Shown one piece after another: positions 33,672-45,402 of a DNA stretch of 64,000 bases. Numbering within the stretch: the stretch's first letter is position 1; the number at the start of each line of letters is the position of its first letter. Source of the DNA: Epichloe hybrida (lineage: Eukaryota > Ascomycota > Sordariomycetes > Hypocreales > Clavicipitaceae); the NCBI GenBank assembly GCA_019022495.1, contig JAFEKR010000016.1:1116001-1180000 (forward strand), written 5' to 3'. The position numbers were made by a program, and so were the translations under genes. The notes beneath the pieces are model-generated. The model saw only the letters and a program-made list of their open reading frames with translations. It had not been told where the DNA came from and did no database searches.

Positions 33672-36600
33672 ATGAGGAATTGGGCGGCGGTCCGCTTTGA
33701 AATGGGTGAGTTCTCCATTCTTCTCATACTGCCGTGAAACTCTTTGGCTGTCAGTTGGCTCGACACCCTCATGCGAAAATACGCGTCCAATCGAATCTCT
33801 GTTGCCACTTCACTTCGCGGCCTTCTTCGGTGTCTCACCAACGTAATGCATTGGACCAACACCCATGACTAATTTGGCCATCGTATAGCCCCATCTCAAG
33901 CTCTTTCGGACAACCCACAGGATCCATTGAAGCAGCCACCCCGGCCTGGGGTGAGATATGAAGACGAGAACGATCATGAACAGTTCTGGGACCAGACCAT
34001 CCGCCCCAGTGCCTTCACAACCCCATCGCGGCGCCTACCACACTCCAGAGAGTCATCGGCCGACAAGACGATCCACTCATCCGGAATTACTTCGCCTCGA
34101 CTGCACGGAGGTCCATCACGACAGGGTCTACCTGGTGCTGCTGAGCGTTCAATAGACCTCACCAAGACGACAGTTTATGGACATCATCGGCAAACATCCA
34201 TAGTTCATGGCATACAGCACTCGAGAAACGGAAGCCAGTCAAGCGTGTCCACCAGCCCTTTGAGCCCGCAGATAATCGCGGCGGCCGGCGTGGGGCTTGA
34301 CAGGTCGGATTTGCAATCGGTCGCAATGCGATTGGATATGGAGTCCAAGTTGCCTTCAAGACCGGGAACCTCTCTGGCTGGACCGACTTTAAGTCCACTC
34401 GGTTCTACGCCAATGGAAAGGTCTGCCTCGGCTGCTGCTGATGTCTCTCTCACGGGATTCAATCAGAGAAAATTAGAGAGGATGCATAGCAAATCAAGAC
34501 GGGAGCATCCGACACATCAATCGCATTCAAGGGCGCACAAGGACGATCAGAAAACAGTTGGGGAATATGCTCTGCACGTGCTTTTTACGTCAGTGAGTGG
34601 GATCAAGACATTCTCATGCGGCCGTTAGCTCTTGCTCACAGATGGATAGTTTATTGCTCAGGCAGAGGAGAAGCTGACCGAATGCATCACCGTTCCCTTT
34701 GATCCTGAGCCTCAAATCGAGCGCATATGCGGACCTGGAGTTGACCCAACCTTTGACCAGTTGATTGTGGCACTGGGGCATATCGCTAGCCCTAAACCCA
34801 AGGCACTCATTGATTCCATGATGCTATGGAGGAAAAGCAAAAGCGATGGTGCTAATGAGGCCCGAAGCCAATTGCAACAAATGCGCGGAAATCAGCCTGG
34901 CGGCCCCCTACTGCGTAGAAATACGGAGCCGGTACAGCCTGGTCCAGGTTCGGGGGGAACTGATCCTGCCAACCCTAACTCTGCGACATTGTCTACCAAA
35001 CAGGAATTCGTGGCTCAACAAGAGCGCCGGTCGACCGTCTCTATATACATACTGTGTCGAGTTCTTCTGGAGATAATTCGGCAAAGTAAACTAGCCTCCA
35101 TCACGCCGGAGATGGAGGACAAACTTGAGAGCATAATTTTTGGCCAACTCAAGATTGCGGACAGTGAACAACTCATGTTATCACCATTAAAGCTCTCTAA
35201 TTGGAACCTGTTCGCCAAGTTACTGGGATACATGAGTGGAATCAACTTTGCAGGTGTCTCACGAAGATTCATCGAGGATCTTGAAAGTTCTTTACAAGAG
35301 AGGTCGATCAAGAGCCCAACATCATCAGCTGCTCGGGAGGCTGAAGGCAAAATAGAGCTTGTCCTTGGGGGCATGAAACACCTCAAGGTCAGAATTTCGC
35401 CGGAATCTGCTTGGGTGGTGTCATGCGAGTTCCTGGTCTCGCTAGGTCGCCTCTTCAGCAAATGTCGCGGACAGAAGGTGAAAACAGCATTTTGCCAAGT
35501 AATTGACATGTTGCTGTTACCAATTGCCGCCAACGCCAGCAACAGCCATCTCCTACACCCCAAATGGTCCGAAGTTGTCGCCGCAATCAGAGATCGGCTC
35601 GCGCAAATGTTCATCAAGCCGCGCCACTGGACCGTTGCCTTTCCTTTGACGGCGACGTTGCTTTGTGTATCTTCGCCCGATAGCTTCAGCTCCCAATGGC
35701 TGCAGCTGGTTCTCTCTGTGCAAACCAAACTGAAAGATCGTCTTACAAGACCTCTCTGTCTGCAAGTCATCTCGAGACTTCTCTGGACATATTTATACCG
35801 AACCAACGACAACTTCCAAACCTCTGTCCGAAAGCTCGACGATGTGATGAGGCTGGTTCTGCCGGGTGCAAAGCGAAGCATTGTCGCCTCGGACGTTGCG
35901 GTAGCTGAGCCGCTCATCCAGATAATTCGAATCATTGGTTTCAAATACCCAGAGTATTGTTTTAGAACCGTCATCTTCCCTTTGATAAATGCAGAGCTCT
36001 TCACGACAGACAAGGAGTTGCGAGTTGAACAGCTTGATCCAGATAGGATAGTGGTTGGAATTCGTGCATTCTTGTGCATCATGTCTGACCTTGAAAAGGG
36101 CGAACAGGGACGTCCCCCCTTCCCAAGATTTTATAATACACCGCCATCAGGCGACCGATGGCCGACTTCTCCTGTGCTAGCCTTCCCCACGGATGGCCCA
36201 TTGTCGAATTCAATCCGCAGCTCAAAGGAGGAGCTGGTTTCACGTCCAGTGCTAACTCATGTCCTCAACGATGGAATACGCGAGTATTATCTTCAATTTT
36301 GCAAAATCCTAGGCAAAATCACGATTGTCTGTGACAACACTTTTGGCGGCCAAGCTGCATTGGATGAAAAGTTTAACAGCCCTGGACCAAAAACCCCCAT
36401 CACGGAGAATTTTACCTTCTCAAGACGTGATGAACACCCGAATGCAGCCGACCAGAAACAAGCGTTTTACGAACTTCTACATGTGGCAGTCCAAGCCCTT
36501 CCGAGATGCTTATCCGTCGACATACCTTTCAACTTCTTAATCAACTTGCTATGCACAGGCACTGCCCATGTTCAATATAATATTGCCGAGTCATCCGCCT

Positions 36601-39600
36601 GTTCATTGAAGGCTATAGCCAGACAATCTCACGCACAACAAGTGACCATGGGGTTCGCTCGATTCATTTTTAACTTCGATGACCGCTATTCAACAATGTC
36701 TGATGGCGGCATGCTTGGACATGGACACATTGAGAATACTCTTCGTCTATATGTCGAGTTACTCCAGATCTGGATTGAAGAAATCAGACACAAGTCACGA
36801 GAAGCGGCAAACGAGCAACATGACGCCAACGAATCAGAGAAGAGGGCCTTGAAGCTAGACTTGTCGAGTATATGGGCTGAAGTTGACCAAGCTGAAGCAC
36901 ACGGTCTATTCTTCCTGTGTTCGCAGTCTCGAAGGGTACGGTACTTTGCCGTCACAGTCTTGCTCCTCATCACCGACTTTGACAAGGCACTCGGGAAAGA
37001 CGCGTCAGAAGAAAAGGAGACCCCGCGTCTGATCAATATTCTAGAAAATGACTCGAATCAAGTCATGAACTTCAACGATGAACATCTTTCAGTTGCTGAG
37101 CGCAGCAGGTTGCAGCGAGGATTGCAAAACGGCAACAGTCAGGGTGCAGTCGTTGAGCTCTGCACAAGCGATGTTTCTTACGACGCAACTTTGTGGTTCA
37201 AGATTTTTCCAAACCTCATCCGCATTGCGTTTGATAGATGCCCATTCGCAGTTACCATCTGTCGCGATCTCATCTGCAATCGGATATTGCAAATGTATAA
37301 ACCTATCGTGTATGTGTCTGAACCAACGAGGGGGTTGTACTACAACCCTGACGCAAACAGCCGGATGGGAAGTCGCTCACCAGCGGCACAGCCCGAGGTC
37401 ATGGTTGAGCAGTGGAAACTGTACCTCATATTCGCTTGCACAACTCTTGCCGACCCCGGAAATCTTCCTTCTGCCACCGCGCCAGATGGTCAACATGGCC
37501 GGAAAACCCCCAAAGCTGTGTCGGCCGACAGGATTGTGACGGCAAGAACGCTGTTCAAGTACCTGATCCCACTCCTCTCCGTTTCATCAGCCTCTGTACG
37601 CGATGCGGTAGTCGTTGCGATGGGCTCTGTCAATGTACACATTTATCGAACGCTTCTAGAAGAACTGCAAGGCCAAGTTTCTCGATGTAACGACGAGGCC
37701 CGGGCAAGAATTCACCAAAGAACGAACAGCAGCCCGCGTCGCAATCGCAAGATGGATCTATTGCGGACTGAAATCACACATGTGTTCAAGTTAACGTCAC
37801 ACTTCCTCAAAGACCCCCAAGTATTCAAATCAGAGTTCTTCCTGAACAACCTGACCTCGTACGCCAAGGACCTCAAGCTGTTTCTGATGGATGGAGAGGT
37901 TCAAATGGACTGGGAATTCCAGAAGCTGCGCCGCTATTACTGTGGACTCATGGAGGCATTGTTCGAAGGCATAAACCGAGCGGATGACCCATCTCGGTGG
38001 ATGACGTTTGAATCCCGCAAATCGGCTTTCTCCTTGATGGAAGATTGGTGTGGCTTCTCCCCAAACCAGAACCAGATTCGAGCCCGAGAGGACACCATGC
38101 GGCAATCTCTTATTGACCAACAGTCATTGGGTGAGCGGGGGACCGCCACAGCAGCGATGGAAATTGAGAAGCGAAACCTTCGAACTGCTGCGTTGAGTGC
38201 TATGGCTGCTCTCTGTGCTGGCCCCATTAGTATTACAACCGAAAGTGGAGTTACTTTGCAGTTTGACGTCCGCCGAATGCTGGCATGGCTAGACACCATC
38301 TTCAACTCTGGAAGCGACAAGATGAATGTTATTGGCCAACGGGCTCTCAAAAACCTCGTGTTTCATAATCAAGAGTACCCGTACCTTCTTGAACACTGTA
38401 TCGCACGCTGCTACTTGTCAGAAGTCCCAAAGGTATTGGAGAGTTATTTCTCGGTCACTATAGAGGTGTTGCGGCAACATCCAAACTATCCATGCCCATT
38501 CTGGAAATTACTTTCTCTTTGCTTGTTTACCCTGGGAAACGAGCAGAGCGAAATACGGTCCAAGTCATCCACGGTACTTCGCTCGCTCGAGACCCGCCAA
38601 CAGCGCAACTCGAAAATTCAGGATTTCGACATCAGTATATCTGATAAGACACAAGCAGTGTACAAGCTGGCTCAATTTGAGATATCCAAGCGGCTCTCAA
38701 AGCAGTATACCGAGCTTGCTTTCCACGTCTTTTCTGAATTCACGTACTATTTCAAAGATCTTCAACCCGTCGCCCAAAGAAATGCGGTTGCTGTCATTCT
38801 ACCATGGATACAAACCATCGAGCTCAAACTTGACCCCAACGGTGGCCCTACGGCTCAGTCATATGTTCTATTGGCCAACCTCCTCGAACTGACTATTAAA
38901 TCTGGCGGCGCCTTGCACAACGAGGTGCAAGCTCTCTGGCAGGCACTTGCCACTGGCCCACATCCGGGAAATGTTCGTCTGATATTGGACTTCATCATGC
39001 AATTATGTTTGGAGCGTCGTGAACAGAACTTTGTGGAATATGCCAAACAGATTGTAGTATTCCTATCTACCACGAATAGCACGCCTGGGATCAAGGTCGT
39101 GGAATTCCTGCTCATGCAAATCAACCCCAAAGCGATGGTGCCCAATGAGAAAAGAGAGTCCATTCCACCACCATCCGATGTCAACAACTTCCCGTACTGT
39201 GCTGACCTCGCCGAAGCTTTGCCTGTTGGAACCAAACAGGCTGGATTCTCTCTTGGCCAGCTATCACTCATTTTACTCGTGGACCTGATGGTCTCGCCAG
39301 TTCACCTCACGCCCGACAACGTCCCTCTCTTGCTTCAAGTGGTCACAGTGCTTTGGGATCACTATACCCCTCTCGTGCAGGAGCAGGCGAGAGAAATGCT
39401 AGTGCACATGATTCACGAACTCGTCATATCACACATGGACGACGTTTCTGTTGGAGTTGCAAAGAAGTCCATCGAGGACTTGGTTGATGCGATACGTCGC
39501 CACGACCGCACCGTGGTCTGGGGATATGAAGACAGCAATGGCAACGTTGAAGATCGTGACAACAAGGTCCCTCCTAGCATGGAGTTCTTGACCACAGAAG

Positions 39601-41561
39601 TTGTCAAAACCTTTCAAGTCACTTTTCCAATGATCAAGGAGCACTGGGGACGGCTGTCTCTGACTTGGGCCACGTCTTGTCCAGTCAGACATCTAGCTTG
39701 CCGTTCCTTCCAGATATTTCGCTGTGTCCTCACCTCGATTGACCAGTATATGCTTGGCGATATGTTAGCTAGGCTATCTAACACTGTTGCGGACGAGGAT
39801 CCCGAGATTCAATCCTTTTCCATGGAGATTTTGACGACTCTGAAGACACTGCTGACAAAGCTGGACTCTGAAAAACTTGTCACATTTCCTCAGCTCTTTT
39901 GGACAACATGTGCATGTTTGGAATCCATCAACGAGAGTGAATTCCTGGAAGCTACAGAAATGCTCAGCGAGCTCATCAATAAACTTGACTTTAGGTCGCC
40001 GAACGTTCGGAGAATTATTGCTGACGGTCAGCCTGATCGCTGGGATGGTGATTTTGACGGGATCCAACCGCTCCTGTACAAGGGCCTCCGGTCTTCTCTG
40101 TGCTGGCAACCAACCTTGGACACGATCGACAAGTTGGTCAAACTGCCTGCGGACCCTTTGACGGGAGATGACAGTCGGTTATTCTTCGCGCTGCTAGCAA
40201 ACTTCCCCCGATTCATGAATGAGTTGGAGAATGCAAATACTACAGAACAAACCTTCAAAACCGCCAGATTACTTCTCACCGAAGCTGACAAATTGGGTCT
40301 CGAATCGATTGGATTGGTCCTCGACGAATTCACCTCAGGCAAGCAACAGGATAGCTCGGAATTTCTCAACCAACTATTCATGGCACTTAAAGAACATTTC
40401 TTACCGCAGCATGAGTTCAAGATGATTACCTTCCTGATCGGCCTGCTCACCAACTCGCTATCGTGGGTCAAGGTACAGACTATGCGCATACTGTGTGTGG
40501 CCATTCCAGAAGTTGACATGCGCAATCCTGAGCTTGCTGGGCATGGCTCCGATCTCATTTCGCCACTGCTGCGCCTGCTCCAGACAGAATTTTGCATGGA
40601 TGCTTTAGAAGTTCTGGACAACGTCATGACCATGTCAGGTAGTCACATGGACAAGCACCACCTGAGGATGAGCATGACGCGGTCGACATCGAAAGCAGTT
40701 CGCAAAGAATACGAGCGCACTCAGAGTCTGTTTGGCATCCCCGAGGCATCTGGATGGGCCATTCCTGTGCCGGCAAGCAAGACGGAATCAACACGAGCCA
40801 ACATTCACGCTGCATTTTACATGTGCCAGAGCACGGAGGGATCATCTATAGAAGCTACCCCAACGGTGGAAGTCGAGTTCCACAATGACGACTTTCCGTA
40901 TGGTTGTTTCGATGGGAGCGAAAGAGCAGATACTATGCTCTCTGACGACGGACGTGGTGACGGCCTGGGTGGAGATCTGGTCACGAAGTTGGGTAGCCTG
41001 GACGATTTTTTTGACGAAGCACCCAGCCCCACAACCGATGATGATGGGCGATCCTCGCGTACAGTGACGGAGTTCTCGCCAGAGGCATTCGATTCTGCAA
41101 CGGATCTGTATGACGAGCAGATCCTACCAATCTTACACGAGGCGTCTAGTACCAACGCCTTCCAGAATGGATTTTCAGATCGTGCCATGGGCATGCCACG
41201 AGATATGGCGGCCAATACGATGAACCCCGGCGCATTCACCGCTGGCATGTCCCCAAGACCAGCGCTTCATTCCAGGTCCATTACTTCCCCATCTGCCCCG
41301 GCTTCATATCAGCCTCACACGATGGCAGAGATTGGATCAGATGAGGAATACATCTCCGGAGGGTTTTCCGATGCTGATGATGAACGACCACGAATGAGAG
41401 TCGGCATGAAGTCCCCGACTCACAGCTCTCGGCCCACGATGAGATCTGCAGCAAGCAGATCCCGCGATGAGAGTCTACGCGAACCGACTCTACCTAACGT
41501 GACGCCCCGAATGCCGAATAAGACATTTCACACAAATCTAAGGAGCCCTAGGGACGTTTGA
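33672..41561 (+). CDS. PAG1: Cell morphogenesis protein PAG1/Tao3/Mor2 (Furry family)
   Basis: Giant HEAT/armadillo-like scaffold of the RAM/MOR pathway that works with the NDR kinase Cbk1/Orb6 in polarized growth (family knowledge). Exons 33672-33705, 33889-34592 and 34650-41561 give 2,549 residues, close to yeast Tao3. The first ~230 residues are Ser/Pro-rich and disordered; the Furry N-terminal domain begins about FIAQAEEKLTECITVPFDPEPQIERICG, directly after the second intron, and the conserved cell-morphogenesis central and C-terminal regions follow (for example RYYCGLMEALFEGI and VKVQTMRILCVAIPE). The last ~300 residues are acidic/Ser-rich. The first ATG in frame is 33672; a second at 33702 sits four bases before the donor and would give a protein starting MAPSQALSDN, as good a candidate. 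The third exon is 6.9 kb without an intron. Confidence 0.94.
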
Positions 41562-42025
41562 TAGGGAGGGGGAAGAGGAGGAAGGAATTTATGAGATTTG
41601 TTTTCGATTGACTACAAGCAAGAATATCGATGGCCGAGTTGCGAGATGTTGATTTGGATCACGTTGGGAAAGCTCTACAGGTTGATTGGATTCAAAGAGC
41701 CCGCTCAAGAAAAGAGAGGCCTAGCCAAAGCGCGATGCAAAATGAAAGGAAGGAGTCCAAGGCGGCGCACGGGCGTTTCTCCGTAAGTTATTGTAGCGAA
41801 GAGGTAAACAACATTGTTTGAAATTTATAATTTTTTCCCAGTTAGCAATAATTAGAGAGTTCGAAGTCCAAGTGAAAAGACCAACCCTTGCGTGCCGAAA
41901 TCAATTTCCCAACAGCCGTCAAGCGACTAGTATTCTGCACATAACGTCGTAATAGAGACAAAAGGTATTGCCCGTGCCGGGAGTCTTGTCCATCTTTGGA
42001 ACAAAAAAAACCAAAAGAGACGAAA
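41562..42025. other. Convergent 3' flanks of PAG1 and DIB1
   Basis: About 460 bases; no gene seen. Confidence 0.6.
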
Positions 42026-42691
42026 TCAATATCGATGGCGCGTAGAGTAATCTGTCAATCATTAGCCCAACCGTCTTCTTCGGAACACCAGCAATATGGA
42101 AAAAGGAAAAGGGTGGTTCTCACCCTTGGGACTATTGACTTGACCCTTTCCTTTTGTCGCACCCCGATACACAGCCTCTAGGATATTCACCACATCCTGC
42201 CGATTTCTTTCCACGAAATTCATCTTGTTGTTATTACCGGTTCCGAAATCGCACATTATATGTTTGTTTCGGAAGAAGAACATGACTGCGAAGGGTTCTT
42301 CGCTGGAATTTAATTCTAGTTTGAGGTATACGTTAGTCTCGGATCGAACGAGGGATGCCCTTTTCCCTGGCAGCGCTTGCGAGCCGACGAGCATGTATGG
42401 GGGGTTATCGGAGGTACATTTCCAGGATACGGAAACAGAGGTCCAGCCAGTGGTTCAGTACATACCGTACATGTGGTTGAAGTCGGGAACTTTGGAAATG
42501 TCGCACACGTAGATGACGGCCCATTTTTGTACCAAGGGGGCGACCTTGGAGAGAACCTCGTCCATGATGTCTAGGTCGGGGTTGTTGTTGGGGTCGCCGA
42601 AGCGGATTACGACGAGGCGGTTCTCTTCGCTGAGGATGGCTTGGTCGACGTGCCATGCTGTGACGAGATGGGGGAGGAGAATGGTGCCCAT
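42026..42691 (-). CDS. DIB1: U5 snRNP thioredoxin-like protein DIB1/DIM1
   Basis: Small thioredoxin-fold component of the U4/U6.U5 tri-snRNP that must leave before spliceosome activation (family knowledge). Three exons, 42691-42466, 42315-42124 and a 26-base last exon 42051-42026, give 147 residues (family about 142). The start MGTILLPHLVTAWHVDQAIL, the VVIRFGDP and DISKVPDFNHMYEL blocks and FFFRNKHIMCDFGTGNNNK are diagnostic. The end, DYSTRHRY, is provided only by the third exon. Between MYEL and the FFFRNKH block the protein reads NSSEEPFAV where the family commonly has YDP plus a few residues, so it is about four residues longer there; a different acceptor for intron 1 could shorten this, but only the CTAG acceptor I used keeps frame and MYEL. 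Confidence 0.93.
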
Positions 42692-43151
42692 GGCTGCTGT
42701 GGGCGGTTTGGTGGGCGGTTTGGTGTCGTGGTATGAGAGCTATCGGCGGTCGTCAATGGTTCGTCGGTTCGTGATTGAGGAGGTTGTTTCGAGTGGCTGT
42801 TTGATTTTATGATGGTTGAGAGAGAGGAGTTGGTGGGTTGGTTGATGGTCGTAGAAAGTTGAGGAAGCTTATGTAATACATGCATGTATGTAACTCCGTA
42901 AGCCGCCGAATGAGCCATGTAGATCTTTGGCGGGGCAAAGATGGTGGGGCTGCCCTTCCTGCCGGGCACCGATAGCTGCATTGAAATATCAAATGCAAGT
43001 TACTCGTGCATCTGTGAGCCTGGCACCCTGGAGCCTCTTTCGTTGACGAGGAACAGGTCTTGGTCTACTACAAGGCTGGCAAGTGGTCGGACTATCACGC
43101 GCCTATGACAGGCATCAGGTCGGGCGTTGTCGAAATGTAGGACGTCTAGCC
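42692..43151. promoter_or_regulatory. Bidirectional upstream region DIB1 / RRG7
   Basis: 460 bases between divergent start codons, carrying an ATGCATGTATGTAACTCCGTA stretch ending at 42900. Promoter function is inferred from position. Confidence 0.45.
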
Positions 43152-43877
43152 ATGTTTCCCATCAGTCGTGCAATTCTGCGGCCATTGCCACCGTCACCAC
43201 TCCACGCGTGTCGGCCGAGTTCCCGTCAATTCGGTGCGAGTCGATTGCGAAACAAGAGCTCGGACAAACAACCTGACAAGCTCAAGTACCCCGATTCGCC
43301 ATCACCTCACCACTCAGATCTCGACTCATTCGTCTCCTACGCCAAGAGGACTGGCCTTGGTCAAAGTTCCAGCGTCTACGTCGGCACTCATTACGAGTAC
43401 AAGGTGGCTCACTCTCTGTCCAGATATGGCTTCTTTCTCAAGCGAATCGGAGGTTCGTCCGACTATGGAACCGATCTTGTAGGGACCTGGACTCTCCCGT
43501 CTCCTGAGTCGTCAACACTCTCTATGAGAACGCTGGTACAGTGCAAGGCAGGGAGCCAACGCGTCGGGCCACGGCACGTTCGTGAGCTTGAAGGAGCCTT
43601 TGTGGGCGCCCCTGTTGGCTGGAGAGGCGCGGGCGTGCTGGGTGTTCTGGTGAGTGAATGGCCGGCCACCAAGGGCGTGCGGGACTCCCTGGGGAGGAGT
43701 CAATGGCCGATGGTGTGCATGTGCTGCTCCCGGGATGGACTTGTGTCGCAGATGCTTTGGAACCAGCGCGCGCAGGAGCTGGGACTGGATGGGTACGGAG
43801 TGTCTGTTCGGCATGGCGGAGCGGGAGAGCTGGTGTTGATGCATAATGGCAGGACGATACCTCTTCGGAAAACTTGA
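43152..43877 (+). CDS. RRG7: Required-for-respiratory-growth protein 7 (RRG7-like), PD-(D/E)XK nuclease fold
   Basis: Mitochondrial protein family needed for respiratory growth in yeast; molecular role not established. A single exon of 241 residues from the ATG at 43152 (the frame is open further upstream but without an earlier ATG). The N-terminus is Arg/Ser-rich without acids (MFPISRAILRPLPPSPL), consistent with a mitochondrial presequence. The core resembles restriction-endonuclease-like folds: GTHYEYKVAHSLSRYGF, then SSDYGTDLVGTW with Asp at about 108, then LVQCKAG with Gln130 and Lys132, matching D...QxK. The C-terminal half (GAGVLGVLVSEWPATKGVRDSL and the following CMCC segment) is the family-specific part. 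It is divergent from DIB1 and convergent with the next small gene. Confidence 0.82.
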   Translation: MFPISRAILRPLPPSPLHACRPSSRQFGASRLRNKSSDKQPDKLKYPDSPSPHHSDLDSFVSYAKRTGLGQSSSVYVGTHYEYKVAHSLSRYGFFLKRIGGSSDYGTDLVGTWTLPSPESSTLSMRTLVQCKAGSQRVGPRHVRELEGAFVGAPVGWRGAGVLGVLVSEWPATKGVRDSLGRSQWPMVCMCCSRDGLVSQMLWNQRAQELGLDGYGVSVRHGGAGELVLMHNGRTIPLRKT

Positions 43878-44449
43878 TGGCGTTGAGGCCTGTATGTGTT
43901 TCAGTATTTGCATTCAGCTTTTTCTCCCTGCCCGTGGTACTTGACGCTTTCATCTTGGTGCAAAGCGCGGTATCATCACCGTGATCGCTGCCAAAGGTGT
44001 GAAGGCAATCTCAGCAACGGACAAATGTTACAATTGGAACAGTGCGTCCATTGATAATAGTGATTTCCTGACGCGGGGGACTTGAATCAGCATTCTTCGC
44101 TCGGGGATAACTGTCAACGCCGTGAAGGATCAACCCGTGCAAGTCGAACCGTGACTGGGAATTGGGGCCTCGAGTACTTGACGAAGGAAAGTAGAAGTAG
44201 GTTTAGAAGAGTCCTTCCCCAAGATCAACCCGAATGGCCGAACCCCGGCGACTCGAGACCCAAACGCCAATGACCTGATTCTTTGGTAATTCGGTGCCAT
44301 CGTCGAGCACATTGGGTCCTGGCCAGTATCACATCATCATGAGCAATGCGAGAACGTATGTACATGTGCCATATATATTCATCGAAAGTGTATCATATAT
44401 ACTATAGCCCAATTCACAATTTACACATGAATTACCCCACCCTTTCAGC
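43878..44449. other. Convergent 3' flanks
   Basis: 570 bases between two convergent genes; no further gene or RNA recognised. Confidence 0.55.
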
Positions 44450-44962
44450 TTAGTCCTCCCAGACAGCAGCTTTGGCCTTCTCCGACTCTTCACGGCTCCT
44501 CTGCTCTTCTTCTTTTGCCTGGTCTCGCTTCTTCTTCTCCTGTTCTCGAACAGATTTTTGAAAGGCCCTTTGCTCCTCCGTCTGTTTGGGAGCTTTTAAC
44601 CCAAGACCGGCTGCGATCATACGACGAGCAACGGCGTCCGTCTTCTCCGGCCTCTTTGAAGCGTCTCCTCCGCGGGGCGAGGCTCGCCCTTCGGCTATAT
44701 CGTTCCAGCCGGGGACAGTTACAGATTTATAGTTGGCTTCGAATGGCGAAGGCGGTGGTGCAGATGGCACTACTGGACTCGCCACTGCTGGTGTGCGCTG
44801 CTCGATATCCGATCCCGAGGACTCGTCGTCATCCTCCCATGAGTCAAGGACCTTTGTCTTGGACTTTGGATTTGACGGCCGGCTGATGCTTTTCGATGTG
44901 TCAAGGGTCAAATTCGATAGGGATTCTGTCACTTTGTTTTTGCTCGGAGATGTGGAGGCCAT
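44450..44962 (-). CDS. Small conserved-looking protein of unknown function, C-terminal coiled coil
   Basis: A 170-residue intronless gene I do not recognise by name. The N-terminal half is Ser/Thr/Lys-rich and then acidic with a WEDDDESSGSD patch. A short ordered-looking block follows (YKSVTVPGWNDIAEGRASPRGG, then EKTDAVARRMIAAGLGLKAPK), and the last 45 residues are a charged Glu/Lys/Gln helix likely to form a coiled coil, ending AAVWED. Codon use and the clean single frame with ATG support a real gene, as does its head-to-head position with LON at 440 bases. No enzyme motif or signal peptide is seen. Confidence 0.8.
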   Translation of the reverse strand: MASTSPSKNKVTESLSNLTLDTSKSISRPSNPKSKTKVLDSWEDDDESSGSDIEQRTPAVASPVVPSAPPPSPFEANYKSVTVPGWNDIAEGRASPRGGDASKRPEKTDAVARRMIAAGLGLKAPKQTEEQRAFQKSVREQEKKKRDQAKEEEQRSREESEKAKAAVWED

Positions 44963-45402
44963 GATTTGTGTTTCCCCAATGCCTACAAAAATGTTCTATG
45001 TATAACCCGAATGAATGCCTCATTGCGGACCTAGCGATGCAGCTTTCGTTGGGCAAGACCCGCCCGCCGGTGGCCGAGGATCTGCCGATCGAAGTTCCCA
45101 GCAACCACGATTTCTGGGTCATGTCGTTCGGCCGGTGTCGCCTCGGCCGTCATTCCTAAAACAATTTCGCATCATCCATTCTCGCCCGCAGCGGCAATGT
45201 GCAACGAAGCTGTTACGACAGCCAGCACGACCAACAGACGATAAGGTGATTTTACTGTCTACGATTTGTCCATTCACCATTCCATACATCATATTCCTGT
45301 CGCATTACGCTTAGGCTCTCGTTTTCGGCGTTGCCACTTTCGCCGTCTCGTACGTCCGTCCGAGCTTGATGATAGCTGGAAAGGAGCTCACAGTCGCCGA
45401 CC
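44963..45402. promoter_or_regulatory. Bidirectional upstream region of the small unknown gene and LON
   Basis: 440 bases between divergent start codons with no gene; inferred to hold both promoters. Confidence 0.45.

Noticed and set aside
35015..36082. 355-codon frame on the - strand
   Set aside because: Antisense shadow of the PAG1 coding region.
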